From Blasia pusilla (taxonomy: Eukaryota; Marchantiophyta; Marchantiopsida; Blasiales): DNA of 64,000 nucleotides. Below are positions 21,911-34,327 of this stretch, in pieces. The stretch lies in contig CM114274.1 in NCBI GenBank assembly GCA_050084515.1, positions 15,190,001 through 15,254,000 of the forward strand, given 5' to 3'. Below the pieces are notes generated by a model, which saw only the letters and a program-made list of their open reading frames with translations, did no database searches and was not told the origin of the DNA. Each line of letters starts with the position of its first letter. The first letter of the stretch is position 1. Position numbers and translations under genes: made by a program.

Positions 21911-24900
21911 TCATGACAGTCGGGCTCAAACTCACAATATCTGGTCCGCACAGATCTGGATGGATCCCACACCACCCACAAAAGCACCATCATGTCGCAG
22001 GTATGTCACATAACTGGCTTCGCCAGTTGTTTCCGCTGCTCCGACGCACTCTTAATTGGGTATCCTCAATGTCACTGAAGGTTGGTATTCCAGCTCTAGT
22101 TTCCAGGCTGTACTGTTTGAGAGAATGCTTGATCAAATCCCATGAAAAACCAGACCACCATTAGAGAAACCTCTCTCTAATCTTGAAGTGGAGACTACCC
22201 TTTCACCAGTAGCAAAGGACACGTATGTGTGTGTACCTGAAGCCATATTTCAGGAGTCAAGTGATTACTTTGTGTAAAATGGTCTGTTGAGTATTGCCTT
22301 GGTGATGGTATTACTTAAGTGCGAGTGTCATCACAAGAGCCCAAGCACCTACTTAGCCACATAGGCCAGGCACCTGATTTTCCTCTGGAATATGCACAGG
22401 TTGTTTGCAGCTATTCTTCCCTCCTACATGACTTATAAGCTCATCTCATGCTGGCATTGCACCGGTTGTTGTGCCTCTGATCTCTCCAGAGTCTTACTCC
22501 TAGAAATCATTGAAAACAGTGCGCAACCGTCCCAGAGTTCACCGAAACATGGTTGAAATCGTGACAAAGGTCTAGGCTCTCATAGGCCACAGTTGTTGAA
22601 ACCAGTGGGGAGCCACCAGAACCCTCATCTTGTCTGGAAACCAGTCCAGTGGAGGTTAGAGCTCGCGCAAAGGAATTTATGCTTTGTAGTCCGGTTGCAG
22701 ATAGTCTTGGGACACTTGTAGAAACTGGGGCCCCATTTCATGGTGGACACAATATGCCAATGTTCATCCCGATTTCGTCCCCATGTTCCAAGGCCATCCC
22801 TGTAGAATGGAGGGCCCTAGGGGGAAATTTAGATTTGCAACCTCTGATCAAACCATGATGTTTAGAACCTGGGATGACTCTGGGATCTCTTCACTACCAG
22901 TAGAACCCTAGGATTGGTTTTTCAACTCTTCTGTAAGCTGACATCTCCTCCATAAAGTAAATGGAGGATCTTTTGGGATGACTATTTGGGAAAGGGGTTT
23001 AGGGTTTTTAGAGCATTCTTGGAGAGGCACTGATTGTTGGACAAGTTTCTGATATCGGAGTTGAGAGTGGTTAGTTGAATCCTCTTTATAGGATCATCAA
23101 CATCAAGATGAAACAAAAAATCCCAAAGCAAATCACATGACAAGATTGGTAAATAGGTTTTGAGAGGTGGATGCTTACTTGTTAGGTTCCAATTATTCTA
23201 GGGAGATGTGAGATATACTTCTAGTCCATCTTAGATGATCCATTTCAATATCAGTATTTTTTATCAAAGTAACTGGTATATGCAGTACATAAGAATAATC
23301 CAAAAAAGAATCTAGCCTTGAAGTAAAAGTTGCCATGAAGTCTGGGCTAAGAAATCATCTAAATAAGAGCACATGCAAACAAGAGTGACATATCTATGGC
23401 CTAAAAGGGGAGATCTACAAATCAAATCTATCCAGAGGTCTACATATACTTTACATCTACTATCGAAACCAAACTTCACACGTTCATTTGAAAGGAATTT
23501 TAGGGATTCATTTGCGTAATACCCAAGACTCATGTGGCAAATTATTTGTGCGAAAAAGTCCTGGTCCTAAACCCTATATACCCCTAGGAGCATTAGCAAA
23601 TCAATTAATAATGCAAAGAAGTCCTGGTTTGAAGATGGATGATTCAAAGTTTTACTAATTTAACTGTTTTAAAGAGTTGTTAAGTGTCACTTACTGGTCG
23701 AAAAGAAGAGGAAGTTCTCCAACACTTCCTAGACCTGTAGACACTCTTTAATTCTTGGAAAGTGTTTATTGGTTGATTGTATTCCGAATTTATTCCAATT
23801 TGGAATCCACCAACATGATTATTAGAGAAATATTTTTTATTCGCAAACACTTGTATGCTTAACACAAACAATTGGAAAAAAAAAAATTATTTTCCGGCGG
23901 AATTTTTTTAAAAATGGTTTGTGAAATGCTTAGCGATGAATATCTATATTTAGGGTTTCTACTTTTCTAAGGAATTGGAATACCATAAGTCCACAATTAC
24001 TATAGAGTGAATAGAAACATGCGCCAAACTTTTGTATAATTATTGGAAAATATCCCCTCATTTTGCAATTTTTTTTTCGAAACCTTTAGCACTTTGAGCT
24101 AAAGGTTTATCATCTTATCAATCAATATCATTTTTTGTTTGTTTGAGGTTGATTCAAATTGGAATTTGATAATTGTGAGAGTTCATTATCATTTTGAAAG
24201 ATAACTTAATTTGTGGTTTGCCTAACTTGCACTAGCAATTATTTTTTTCAAAAAATTACATCTTCCAATTGGTATATAAATGCAATCAATGAAAGTTATG
24301 ATGGATGGAATATACCAAAATAATTAAAAAATCATAAAAATATAAGCAAGAGTTACAATTTGTTGTAAAATGAAGATATGTTGTATGGAAACATTTTTTC
24401 CTTTCTTTTCCTTTCCCATTGTGGAAGGATGTCGTAATTTCAAATTGCATACTATTTCAATATAGTAAGGAAAATAATTATTTAACTTAGAAATCTAGAC
24501 ACTAATTAGAGGATGTAGTTTGTAGCTCTTCTTTGTTTTACATATATCATTACTCCTCAAAATACTTTTGATCATGTTAATTGGGTCATAAATAGAGATA
24601 TAAGGAGGATGACATTAAAACCTGAAACAGAAAAGTATGGACAGATCCTTACCACTATTTAGTGAATACAATATTCCTTAATTTTATAATTAAGTAGAGA
24701 TTTGTTTTTAAATGGTTGTTGGCGCATATATATATATATAAATCAATCACTTCCCAACAAGAACACTTGTAACATAAGTACCGGTGGGCGTGAAGTAAGA
24801 AAATATTTTGGTACTATATAAAGTAATACTTTTCTTTTGCCTTGATAACAATTTTATTGCTTCAGTGCATAATCCGTGTTACACTCTAATCTATGCTACT

Positions 24901-24957
24901 ATTTGAAACATCCATCTCGCATGTCAAATATCTTACGCGGTAATGTATACATGTTTG
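21911..24957. other. intergenic DNA, no gene seen
   Basis: GC-balanced to about 23000 and then increasingly AT-rich. Only short frames without motifs (for example 21913-22164 plus, 22649-22858 plus, 23312-23533 minus). A TA microsatellite lies at about 24727-24741. Confidence 0.5.
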
Positions 24958-25395
24958 CCATTTGTTCACACATATTTACTTGAAGGACAGATTGTAGTTG
25001 TAATGATGATTACCAATTCTTATTTTGAATTAGTCCCACAATTCTACAAATGATTTCGATCGCCATCTTTCAAGGAGTGCATCCAATTTTCCCAATAATC
25101 ATGCATCTCATGGGCATCTTACTTATATCTTTTCAAAAAAAATTTCTAAAAGTCGACACCTACATCACATCATGTTTTACCAATATAAGTTGTCATTCAT
25201 TCACACATGTAAACTTGAGAGACCGTTTATATATGTAATGATGAGTGCAAATTCGTAATTTTTCAGAAGGTATCGTATATTATCTCGGCCCGCATCTCAT
25301 GGGCACTACATCCAATTTTCCCGATGCCAGTGCATCGCATAAGCATCTTACTAGTATATTTTAATAAAACATCTAAAACTTTATAGCATTCAATT
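24958..25395. repeat. diverged tandem duplication, two units of about 220-240 bp
   Basis: Units starting near 24958 and 25190 share TTCACACAT, a TAATGATGA(T/G)T phrase, CATCCAATTTTCCC, CATCTCATGGGCA and CATCTTACT..TAT in the same order, with substitutions and small indels. No coding content is recognised. It may be part of an old repeat family. Confidence 0.65.
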
Positions 25396-25549
25396 TGTAG
25401 TTGACTTATAAATAGAGAGATATCCACAATGGAAATGGAAAGATAGACCCCTACAAGACATAGGTAAGAAACGTAAGGCAAATGACCATCTAAACAAAGC
25501 ATAGAAGCATGCAAAAGCTTGGGGTAATATGAAAGAACTTGTGACATGG

Positions 25550-25693
25550 TCACAAGATAACAAAAAGAAAATGATGTCTCCCTCCAACACAAGTAACCAA
25601 GGAGGCCTAAACCAACCAACCAACTTCCCAAAATTTTACACACTCTACCAATAGTTAACTTATAGCAAGGCGAATATTCACGACAGACAGACA

Positions 25694-25737
<44 letters not shown>

Positions 25738-25895
25738 GAGCAAAATAAAAAAAATTATGACCTTGCAAAATGAATAACTCACATGCCACCTTGCAACACG
25801 AGTACCCCGCGGAACACACACACCCACCAACAGACTCCCAGAATTTAGTAGCATCCTCCCAATAGGTGAATTCCAGCTAGGCAAGGCATACTTCT
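25550..25895. repeat. diverged direct repeat flanking an AT microsatellite
   Basis: About 25578-25675 and 25795-25885 share the order CACAAGTA/CACGAGTA, ACC(A)ACCAAC, TTCCCA/TCCCAGAATTT, CTACCAATAG/CTCCCAATAGGTGAA and AGCAAGGC/AGGCAAGGC. The copies flank a microsatellite. No protein was recognised in either strand. Confidence 0.6.
25683..25734. repeat. ACAG and AT microsatellite
   Basis: A short ACAG run (about 25683-25696) passes directly into an AT tract of about 19 units (to 25734). Confidence 0.95.
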
Positions 25896-25979
25896 AAAGC
25901 CTCTGCAAAGCAAATCAAAGGAAAGTATAGTAAAGGAGAAAATTAAAGTCAAGTACATGAAAGGAAAGGCGAAGAGTAA

Positions 25980-26730
25980 AGGTGAGTCCTAAACACGTTC
26001 GATTCGTCTTCGGCGTTCGCCCGTCCTAATCGCAGCGGGGCGGGCCGAACTTCTACTGCACCGGAAAGAAACCCGCGACGAAAGGACGGGGTCACAAACT
26101 TCATCACCCGATTCCCCATGAGTTTCCATCCGCCCACTTCCCCGGTCAGTTACCGACCTACAGTACCTGTCGCACGTCCCTCTTTACTGTGTCTGCCTTT
26201 CTGTCCGTCCGCTCGCTCGACCGTATCTCCCTCCCCAAGTTGACTTACAGAAACGCGTCCCTACCCAAGTTAGCTACCTAGGCTAGCTAGCTAGCTAGTC
26301 TAGTCTAGCCTAGCTTAGCCTAGCGGAGCTGATCGAGCCTAGAGGAGCTCCGTGGCAGTCATTGGTGGGGCGGCCCCGCTGATCCACTGGCCCACTCACT
26401 GGTGGACCAATGGGAGCGAGCGGGAAATTCAGCGCGCGCAGGGTAAGGAAACGCCGGGGAAATGCCAAGGGACGCCAGCGGCCAGACAGCGACGGGACGC
26501 CGGGGGCCCTCCGCTAGCCTACGACTCTACCGTACATTGAAATCTGCCTCGGGTGCCTCCACAGGATCGAGATGGATACGCCTGCCCGCCTGCCCGCTCC
26601 GTTCAGGAGTCAGGACCAAAGCCGTAGACCTGCGTGGAAAGTGCATCTCATCGCCCTCTTAAGAACTGTCTCGCGATACAGAGTCCGGCTCATGCGCGTC
26701 CCACCGTCCTACTGAAGTCAGTGGTTATGG
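25980..26730. other. GC-rich island with CTAG-type repeat
   Basis: A CpG-rich block with sharp AT-rich flanks. At about 26277-26325 it contains TAGC/CTAG repeats (CTAGCTAGCTAG, then TCTAG and CCTAG variants). Open frames on both strands are short and basic or Pro-rich, and no family was recognised. A similar CTAG run occurs in the GC patch near 47160. Confidence 0.45.
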
Positions 26731-27619
26731 ATCTAGTAGACGTATTGGCTTAGGTCTGGTTAAACACCGTATCTACTTTCTTTTATACAACGGGAAAGGA
26801 AAATAACAACACCTTAATAAGGGACAAAGTTAAGAAAAAAAATTTTCTATAATAAAATTTTAAAAGTTGATAACAAATTCATTCATTTAATTATGAGATT
26901 AATAGTTTGAAATAAGTTTGATATCAGTATCAATGGTGGGTTAAGTATGAAAAGAAGATAAAATAAGTGGTTGCCAATCATTTCGATTTAATGTGTCAGC
27001 ACCAATGCTTGTGGATGTTGTGATACCATTGAGATGTGTTGTCGATGAGAAATAACGACAACGGAGGGAATATGACTACAAGAAACCAGAAGTTGATGAT
27101 TCTTGAGGGAGAGATGAATTTTTCTTTTCAAAAATTATCAAAAGGAACACGTATATGCTAAAAAAACTTTCATTTTTACATGGATAAAGTCTCACTACAT
27201 AACTTAACTTTAGTCTATTGCAACCCAACACACTAAGTCAAAATGTCTTGGATCAACAACCAACACATCACCTAATAGAAAAAATTCACCTCGAAATATA
27301 ACAAGATCAACTCATCCACGAGAGGTTATTTGAGCTTTTTTTGCGCTTAGTCAGAGACATACGAGTGGAGGCTTGGCTTGTTGTAAATCCTTTACAACAA
27401 ACCAAGCCAACAAACTAAGCGTAAAAAAAAGCTTGATGAATGTCAAAGGTTTTTTCGGAGAGAGTGCTATCTTGAAAAAGTTGATTAAATACAAAACCTT
27501 GGAGATAAAATTTTGAATTCAATCAATCCCGTTTGTAATCAATTGATTAGAAGGAAGTAGAATTTATTATGTAGCAAGTGGAATGAGAGCATGGGAATAT
27601 CTCACTTTTTGTTGGAATT
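26731..27619. other. AT-rich intergenic DNA
   Basis: Nothing supportable was found. An imperfect repeat of the phrase GGCTTG..TTGTAAA / TTTACAACAAACCAAGCC near 27370-27412 forms a short dyad. Confidence 0.5.
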
Positions 27620-28374
27620 AAGAAATCCCCCTCCTTAACATGGGCCACACCATCTGTTAAGATGTGTGTAGCTCCATCGAGAAGTCATAATAGGGATGAT
27701 TGAAGAAAACTCACTAAAAAAAGTTGTTAGCAAGGAAGCAATTTTGAAGGAAATTCCCACCCCTCCAAAATAAATAGGCAAGATGGCTTGTTGTAAAGCC
27801 AAGACATGATCATCTCCATCAAAAGTACCAAATGTTGCTTTGATAAGTGTTGACATGAGCCAAAAAATGTAAGTACTTTGAGGTGGAAGGACAAGTTTTA
27901 ATAAGGTAAGAAGGAAGTCAAAGCAAAAACATTGGGAGAAAATCTCATTATCAACTTCACGATCCCCTAGATGAGCTAACACTGGGGTGATGCTCAAAAG
28001 GCGCAAAACACATGCATTGGAAACAAATGGATCATCCTTAGGATCACCTTGATATATGCCACATACTGATTGGAGAATATTGTATTCTCCAAAAGTATCA
28101 TGGTGAAAGTAGATAATGGGCATATGATATGCATAGATTGGAACAAAAAAATTTGGATGACACTCACTAGTTCTCCGCATGCAGAGAGTAGCTCTTTGAA
28201 TATGGTTGCAAAGGAAACTAAATTGAATGTATTAGCCTCATTGTAGTTTGGATGAATATAAAGAGTGAAGCATATATCATGAACCACTAACTTACAATCA
28301 CCAAGTATGGCCACTCCAAATTGATGATAAAATAAGTGGGAATAACGTTGCAATCTAAGGGATTGACCAACCAA
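27620..28374 (-). pseudogene. non-LTR (LINE-like) reverse transcriptase remnant
   Basis: Two minus-strand frames joined by a frameshift near 28150 match the plant non-LTR reverse transcriptase type often annotated only as reverse transcriptase domain. Upstream are FGVAILGDCKLVVHDI and EANTFNLVS (family: FGV..GGCEAI.HA and NAFNLVS). Then comes VCGIYQGDPKDDPFVSNA (family: GVQQGDPLGP), and near the end LALQQAILPIYFGGVGI (family: A.LP..FGGLGI). The catalytic YLDD region between them is missing, consistent with an internal deletion. These are established family motifs recalled by eye, and a profile search would settle it. The copy is inactive. Confidence 0.72.
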
Positions 28375-28380
28375 GTCAGA

Positions 28381-29150
28381 AAATAACTTTTGTTGCCGCC
28401 CAATCCTATTTTGCGGCGCCTACAACAGATAGACCCCGTGTGTCCATTGGGTGCACTATTTGATGGGGACCTCCTAGTATACCTAAGATCATCTAGAGGC
28501 CCAATAAGCCGGATCTCCTCCTCCTCCTCCTCCTACTCTTCATCCTTACTTTAGGAGCCATCCTCTAGATTATCATCTCCTCTTGCTAGCCAATATAAAG
28601 AGGTATGGATATCCTAGCCTATCGATGTAGACACACATACCCTTCTGCGGTCCTCCTCCACCTTGTGTTCACCAAGATATGACACATCATGCTGCACCAT
28701 AGACGCAATATAGAATTATATTTCTATTAAAAATAACTATGTGGAAGAGACTACATTAGTAATAGAGTTTGAGGAACTTACCATGGATACTAAGAGGTAT
28801 TGATCTACAAAGACCTTCTCTGACGTCTTCGTAGATCAATATGAAGACCTCACCGCTCATCATCCACTACCTCATCACTCAAAAACTTGTAAACTACACA
28901 AGGAACCTATTTAGGTAAGACATACTTACAAAGGCATGTTCGAATGTCCCCTCCCATCATTGACTAGAGGACAAAGTCCACTTTGGTGTGTGAGGCAAAT
29001 CTCGTGCCTCTATCAATTGATGTCAATCCACTCGCTCTCTATGCAGGTCTTATCTCAACTTCTTTTATAAGATGGACACCCATGCCTCATGCTCCTCCTT
29101 TGACATCAAAGTGCAACGACCCTCCCCCCCTGCGTGCACGCATACACATT
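28381..29150. other. intergenic DNA before copy B
   Basis: No gene was recognised. A short CTC triplet run lies at about 28505-28531. Confidence 0.5.
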
Positions 29151-29510
29151 TGTCACGTCTTTTAGGATAGATTGGTGAGATGTAGTAGAGCGCCTTTGTG
29201 AGTAGTGGAGGATATGCTCATTAGGTCGAGGATGACTTGCTGAGGCCCCGAGAAACCTTAGAGAGCAGGTTTCCCCTTCCTTTCGGCTCATTTGGAGCCA
29301 TATTGAGGAACTTACTATTTTAGGTAAGTATCATTTTGAGTATAGACTTTTTATTTTTGGTAAGTGGCCCTTGACCTCCTACATAAATTCAAGAGCCAAG
29401 GAGGTGACTTTGGAGAATAGGTTACCATGGAGAGAGCTTGGGAGAGGGGAGGGGTATACATCAAAGAGAGAGAGCTTGAGAGCTCTCTCTCCTTGAGGTA
29501 TACTTTTCGT
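29151..29510 (+). repeat. 5-prime LTR-like repeat of copy B, partial
   Basis: Starts TGTCACGTCTTTTAGGAT and matches 41418-41745 almost continuously (GAGATGTAGTAGAGCG, CCCCGAGAAACCTTAGAGAG, GAGCCATATT, GAGCCAAGGAGGTGACTTTG). Similarity ends near 29510, before the part that carries the GCACGACA end in the 3-prime copy. The repeat also occurs inverted at 42057-42714. Confidence 0.8.
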
Positions 29511-31020
29511 GTGGAAGAGTGGCGCGCGGAAGCGCTGCCCAATTTCTGATAGGGATTGATTATGGGGGCGGGTTGCCCCATGTCGGTGCTCTTGAGAGCA
29601 CCAAGTAGCTTGCTGGTTTGTATTTTTACAATTTTTACATTTTCGTTGGGAGAAATCAACGCGGAAGCGCTGCCAAATTTTGTGTAGGAGAAAGAGACAT
29701 TGGGCTTTACGACAATCCTTGTCAATTTTTACTGGAATGCACAATTCTAAATATTTTTTGACATTGTCGTAGATTGTGAAGTTGTGCAGGCTGTGCAACA
29801 AACAATACGCAATTTGGAGTTGTGAGAAAAAAGTTATGGTCAATCTTGCAAAACTACCATTGCTAGGAGATTTTTAGGGTTAAATTGTTCAAACCCTAAA
29901 CAAGCGGCTACGCCGCCGGCGGCCGTCGCCGCCATAGTCACCGTCAAAGGTCCTCCGTTGATGGTCAACCATCATTGTCAGTGGTCTGCCATCCGTTGTC
30001 CACCCTTTGGTTGCCATTTCCGCCGTTACGGAGTGGAGGGTCTTCCACGACGTTCGTTGATTCTTTGACTTGCGTCGCCACCATGTACTTTGTTTTGGCC
30101 GCCATTGTCATCGCAGTTTTGTCATCAACCAATGATGGCACATGACCTCCAATTAAGGTGTTCAAGTTTTGATTTCATGCTGCTATGTTGTGATTGGTAG
30201 CCGCTCGATGACGATCGAGTATCGTGCCGTGACGCCTGTAGCTGCAACGCGCCGCCGATTGCCGCGCCGTGCCACTTGTGGCCGCATCCCACCGTCTCAA
30301 TCACGGAGCCACACCATCATTGTGGAGCAGAGTGTAGGTTTATTATTGATTGAGGAGAGTATCGAATCCCACCATCGAGGTCCGTGATGTTCGTAGCCGT
30401 TCTGTGCCGCGTGCAACGCCGCATCGTTCCGTTGGAACCGCACTGTCTATCGAGGAGTTTTGAGCAGCGTTAGTATGGGAGGAGTATGACTTGCTGATTG
30501 GAGGAGTTTTCTCAACGACCGAGTTGGGATCAAGATTTTCAGTTGCTGAGGAGCGACATCGAAATGTGTACAGGTTACCCATTCTGGTCCTTTACCCTAC
30601 ACGTGTGAGGGATTTTGGGATTTGGGTAGTTTATTTGGGGATATTGGGTGTGTGGATGCTGAGAGCATAATTTATGTATGTGGTTTAGGGGACATAGACG
30701 TGTGTGGGATGTTTGGAGTTGAGGGTAGGTTTTCGATGAGATGATAGCCTGGTCGATTTACCGTACCACGCCGCTTGTTGCCGCACGTTACACGTCTCAG
30801 GGAGGGAGAGTGTAGATCGAGTGCCGCATGTTTGGGATGAGTGATTGAGGGATTACTCGCGAGGCGAGAGTGATCGGGTGAGAGGGGCACGAGGGTCATC
30901 ACGGCGTCCATTTGGGACTTTGAGAGGCGAGGTGGTGAACCCAAGAGTAGCTCTAGAGGTTTTACGCGTAGTGGCGCGAGGTTCCAAGGGTCTCCACGTG
31001 AGGGACCACCTCGACCTCCT
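29511..31020 (+). other. copy B leader and 5-prime gag region
   Basis: Sequence between the LTR-like repeat and recognisable gag. It contains a near-repeated phrase GCGGAAGCGCTGCC (about 29526 and 29661) and a CCG-rich tract (29905-29940). A tRNA primer-binding site was not identified with confidence. An Arg/Gly-rich frame at 30845-31054 could be the disordered start of gag. Confidence 0.45.
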
Positions 31021-31023
31021 TCT

Positions 31024-31900
31024 GTGTCATCATCAAACAAGGGGGAGGGTGTAGAGGAGTTTGTGAGCACATCGCCACACATTGTGAGTGGTCCTACCAG
31101 TTGGGCGTACAAGATGGACGACCGAGGTAGAGGACCGCGTAGGTTTTCAGGTGCAGTAAGTACGATTGAGTTACACGATTTCATAGCAGAGTTTAGGAGT
31201 TGGTGCGACTCCCGGTGGCCAGGACCCATTTATAGCATGGAATGGTATATTCCAGCATTTAGAGGGGGCGCCCATGGACGATTACCATGAGTTCTCTCAG
31301 AGATATGCACGTGAGATTGAGGCGTGATGGCTCTACTATGACCCACATTATGTGTCATGGATGGAGCTGTTCCAAGATGAGGAGGAGGAGTCAGAAGATG
31401 CTACTTCCTCGTCCACCAGTGACATTTTAGGAGGGCTGACTCGCACGGGAGCACTTACACCGTGTAGTCAGGTTCGTCCTAGGTTCAACCTTGTGGTTGA
31501 GTTCTTTGCTGAGTTGAGGGCGAGCTACCAGGGGGCACGGACAGAGAAGTTGTGGAGCATCCACGACTTCCACAGGCGCATGGGTAAGAGTTTGCGTGAG
31601 GCTTACACTCACTTGTGCCAGTTGATCAACATCACTGAAGGGGTGACAGAGGCTCAGGCTATCCAGTGATGGTACGCGATGCTGGACCGGACCCTGTGGA
31701 CACGGGTGCGGGAGGGGATGCTTCTTATGAACACCTCCCCTATATTGAGAGATGTTTTTAGGACCGCCAAGAACATTGAGCGCAACATGGCGGAGGAGAG
31801 CGTAGCCACCATGGGTTCTGGGCGAGAGCAGTCGCAATTGTCTGCACCACCTGTGCAGCAACGTGGACTCCGAGATAGGTCGATTGTGGCACCATGAGCT
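31024..31900 (+). pseudogene. gag capsid region of copy B
   Basis: The first frame encodes RRFSGAVSTIELHDFIAEFR, the usual Ty3/gypsy gag opening (Phe-Ser-Gly followed by an acidic helix). After a frameshift near 31232 the frame continues with TEKLWSIHDFHRRMGKSLRE and, after a TGA at 31668-31670, DVFRTAKNIERNMAEES. These are capsid-type helices. Gag assembles the particle. A TGA near 31326 and the frameshift break it. The leader to pol appears to be the same reading unit in several frames. Confidence 0.8.
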
Positions 31901-32341
31901 CAGGGAGGATACTGGGAGGCCGTGCCATAGAGACTTGGGCCTTCATATGCAGCTCAGCAGCAACCGCCTACTATCACTTGTTGATCATGTGGTGGAGCCC
32001 ATCATCAGCACGATTGCGCTCGTCAGGGTCATGGACGTGTGCCTCAGCATGGAGGAGGAGATGGTGCTGCACCAAGAGGTTATCAGTGTGACTATTGTCA
32101 GAGGTATGGTCATACACGCGCCAGGTGTTTCAGTTTACATCCTGAGTTACGTCCGGACCGAGGGCCAGAGAGGGCACCAGAGCGAGTAGCCGGTCCAGGT
32201 GGGCCTAGAGATCGTGCACCAAGTGGTCCCGTTGGGGGATGAGGAGTTGGAGTTGCCTGACACGGTGGTGGAGCTGCTCGTGGAGGAGGTAGAGTCCTAC
32301 CACCTAGACACGTCGAGGGAGATGCCGGGCGCCAGGCTAGG
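31900..32341 (+). pseudogene. gag nucleocapsid region with CCHC zinc knuckle, copy B
   Basis: Bases 32087-32128 encode CDYCQRYGHTRARC, an exact C-x2-C-x4-H-x4-C zinc knuckle that binds RNA in gag nucleocapsids. Flanks are rich in Arg, Pro and Gly. A frame change separates it from the capsid part upstream. It lies just before the frame containing the protease. Copy A has lost this region by deletion. Confidence 0.85.
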
Positions 32342-33442
32342 ATGGCTGCTCAGATACATCAGCTACAGGAGCAGATTTCCGCCATGGCATTGAGATTACT
32401 CGATGCCGGATCCGTGGCATCGACATCATATGGAGCATCCAGAGATATGGAGGATCCTGGTTGGATGTGCGGGGTTGCCCAGATGGAGGCAGCCGCAGTT
32501 GTGACGCGTGGAGCAGGCGTAGAGTTGGATCCACAACGAGGGGAAGCCAGGAAACAGACTAGGCTTCCTCAGTCTTTTACGTTGTCCGAGGCGATGAGGA
32601 CCCCATCGATGGATCCTGATCAAAGTTTTTGGAGAGTTGGTGATGTTGTTGGTGTGCAAGCATGGAGGGCGATGGGAAAAGCAAGTGCGACGACTCCTAT
32701 TACTGATGCTCAGGATAGGCATGTGTCGAGCACGTTGTTGGGGGCGGCCATCGTTATGTACTGCGCTTCTTTAGTTTTTGCTTCCAATGTTATGACGTTG
32801 GGAGGTATGCCCGCCGAGGCTTTTCGGCTGGCTGCTACGCTATGTGAGCATGGAGTTGGAGTTCCTGCGTTACATTCAGAGGTGATTGCAGAGGAGAAGA
32901 TGGACCTGCCCTTGGAGCGGATGCTCAGGCCGTCCACGTTAGATTCATGGCAGGCTGCGGCTGCTAGGATGGCGGAGATGCCCGTTAGACCCGTGATAGA
33001 GCATGCCATGGCTTCTTCTGGTGTTGTGTTTCTGGATAACCGAGGAGAAGTCTTCCAGTTGGTGAGTCTCGGAGGTAGAGCTTTTAGTCCGCAACGCGTC
33101 TTGTTGGATTCAGGAGTGCAACCTCTGACGTTGGGGAAAGCGTCATTCAGAGGATTGGGCTTGTCGAGAGCTTATATGGAGCGTTGTCCATTCCGGATAC
33201 AGACATCCTTGGATGGAGCGAGTACCACACAGTATATCACCCGGAAGGAGGTCGTGGTGAGGATTCGCCCGGGACATCCTACAGATGAGTCCGTGATGCG
33301 AGCCAAGGCGATAGTGACTGATGGAGAGTCCTACGACGTCTTGGTTGGGGGAGCAGTGTTATACCCAATGGGGTTTTCCCAGGATTACAGGGAGGAGTCA
33401 GCGTCCTACAGACAAGATGGCAATGAGGTGAAGGGCGCTTAG
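32342..33442 (+). CDS. open protease-containing polyprotein segment of copy B, 366 residues
   Basis: A frame open for 366 codons, starting at MAAQIHQLQEQISAMALRLL, a coiled-coil-like start, with no obvious independent start signal. It is part of a gag-pol product. Residues near 255-262 read VLLDSGVQP. The D-S-G of a retropepsin-type aspartic protease is present, with Val where copies A and C have Ala. The block MERCPFRIQTSLDGASTTQY and the end DVLVGGAVLYPMGF follow. The protease would cut the polyprotein. It is open but belongs to a broken element, so no independent function is implied. Confidence 0.75.
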   Translation: MAAQIHQLQEQISAMALRLLDAGSVASTSYGASRDMEDPGWMCGVAQMEAAAVVTRGAGVELDPQRGEARKQTRLPQSFTLSEAMRTPSMDPDQSFWRVGDVVGVQAWRAMGKASATTPITDAQDRHVSSTLLGAAIVMYCASLVFASNVMTLGGMPAEAFRLAATLCEHGVGVPALHSEVIAEEKMDLPLERMLRPSTLDSWQAAAARMAEMPVRPVIEHAMASSGVVFLDNRGEVFQLVSLGGRAFSPQRVLLDSGVQPLTLGKASFRGLGLSRAYMERCPFRIQTSLDGASTTQYITRKEVVVRIRPGHPTDESVMRAKAIVTDGESYDVLVGGAVLYPMGFSQDYREESASYRQDGNEVKGA

Positions 33443-33470
33443 CTCATTACCCGTTCAATTAGCAGGTACA

Positions 33471-34327
33471 GTGATTGAGCAACGGCCAGGAGAGATGGCG
33501 ATCTTAGTAGCATTTAGCAGTGCCATCACTTGGCCTAGTGATTTGATTGAGGGACATATCCCTGCAGAGGATACTCCCGTTCCTGACATTTTTATGGAGA
33601 GGAGTGTTATGGTAGCCGCATCATTCCGTGGAGGAGAGGTTCCGCTGTGGGGCTCGACTGAGGAGCTTCGACGATTGGCAGATGAGCACATGCAGACCGC
33701 GTGGAGCGAGGCGTTTGCACCGGAGCGTGACGGGTCTGAGGAACCCAAGATAGCAGGGAGTGCTACGATGACACTCTTGGATACCATATCCATTGTGTGG
33801 TGTACCCCGGAGGAGGGTATTTGAGTGTTAGATATCTTTGGAAGGATAAGCACCGGGTTAACTATTGTTTTGCAGGCAGAAGTGCAAGTACAGCAATACC
33901 TGTATGTGGAGAGTGATGATGTTGTGAGGCACATCTCACTACGACATGTGGCACAGTTACGCCTACGTTTTTCCCACTTATTGTATGCGTCCACGGTACA
34001 AGGGTACCAGGGTTCCCTACCGAGGGATATTTCATTGTTGGGGACGCAAGACTTAGAGCGGGTAGGGACTATTGATTTGGTCATTGCCGGTTGGCCATGT
34101 CAGGGCCAATCGAGTGTTGGACGAGGCACCGGGTTGGCTGACACTCGGTCCAGGTTTTTTTGGGAGATATTGAGGGTCTTACGGTAGTTGCAAGAGCACC
34201 AATGTCGTTCTCCAGCCTACTTTCTGGAGAATGTGCCGATCTTAGGAGACTCCAGGTCATGGGTGGTGACAAGTGCTCATCAGGTGTGTGCTTGGATCGG
34301 CCCACCAGTGTTCTTGGATGCGGCGAG
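33471..34327 (+). pseudogene. C5 DNA methyltransferase, N-terminal half, copy B
   Basis: A linker frame (33471-33821) ends in CTPEEGI and a TGA, where copy A continues as GICVLDLFGG. Immediately after, motif I reads LDIFGRISTG (33828 onward), the SAM-binding loop with the second Gly changed to Arg. Then come DLVIAGWPCQGQSSVGRG, with the catalytic PCQ at 34095-34103, DTRSRFFWEILRVL, a TAG stop (34185), and in the same frame YFLENVP with ENV (motif VI) at 34227-34238, then VFLDAAS. This is the catalytic half of a cytosine-5 methyltransferase with the motif order I-IV-VI seen in DNMT3-type and bacterial enzymes. The nested element begins directly after the VFLDAAS codons. Confidence 0.93.
34324..34327. 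repeat. target-site duplication CGAG, left copy
   Basis: The right copy is at 37253-37256. The undisrupted site in the family would read GCGGCGAGTGTAGG. Four bases are exact, and a fifth (G left, A right) differs. Confidence 0.65.

Noticed and set aside
28930-28960. tRNA T-loop-like GTTCGAAT phrase
   Set aside because: No acceptor stem, D-arm or anticodon arm could be fitted around it.
33825-34187. Independent bacterial-type methyltransferase gene (contamination or transfer)
   Set aside because: It lies in frame order between protease and RT of the retrotransposon and recurs in all three copies.
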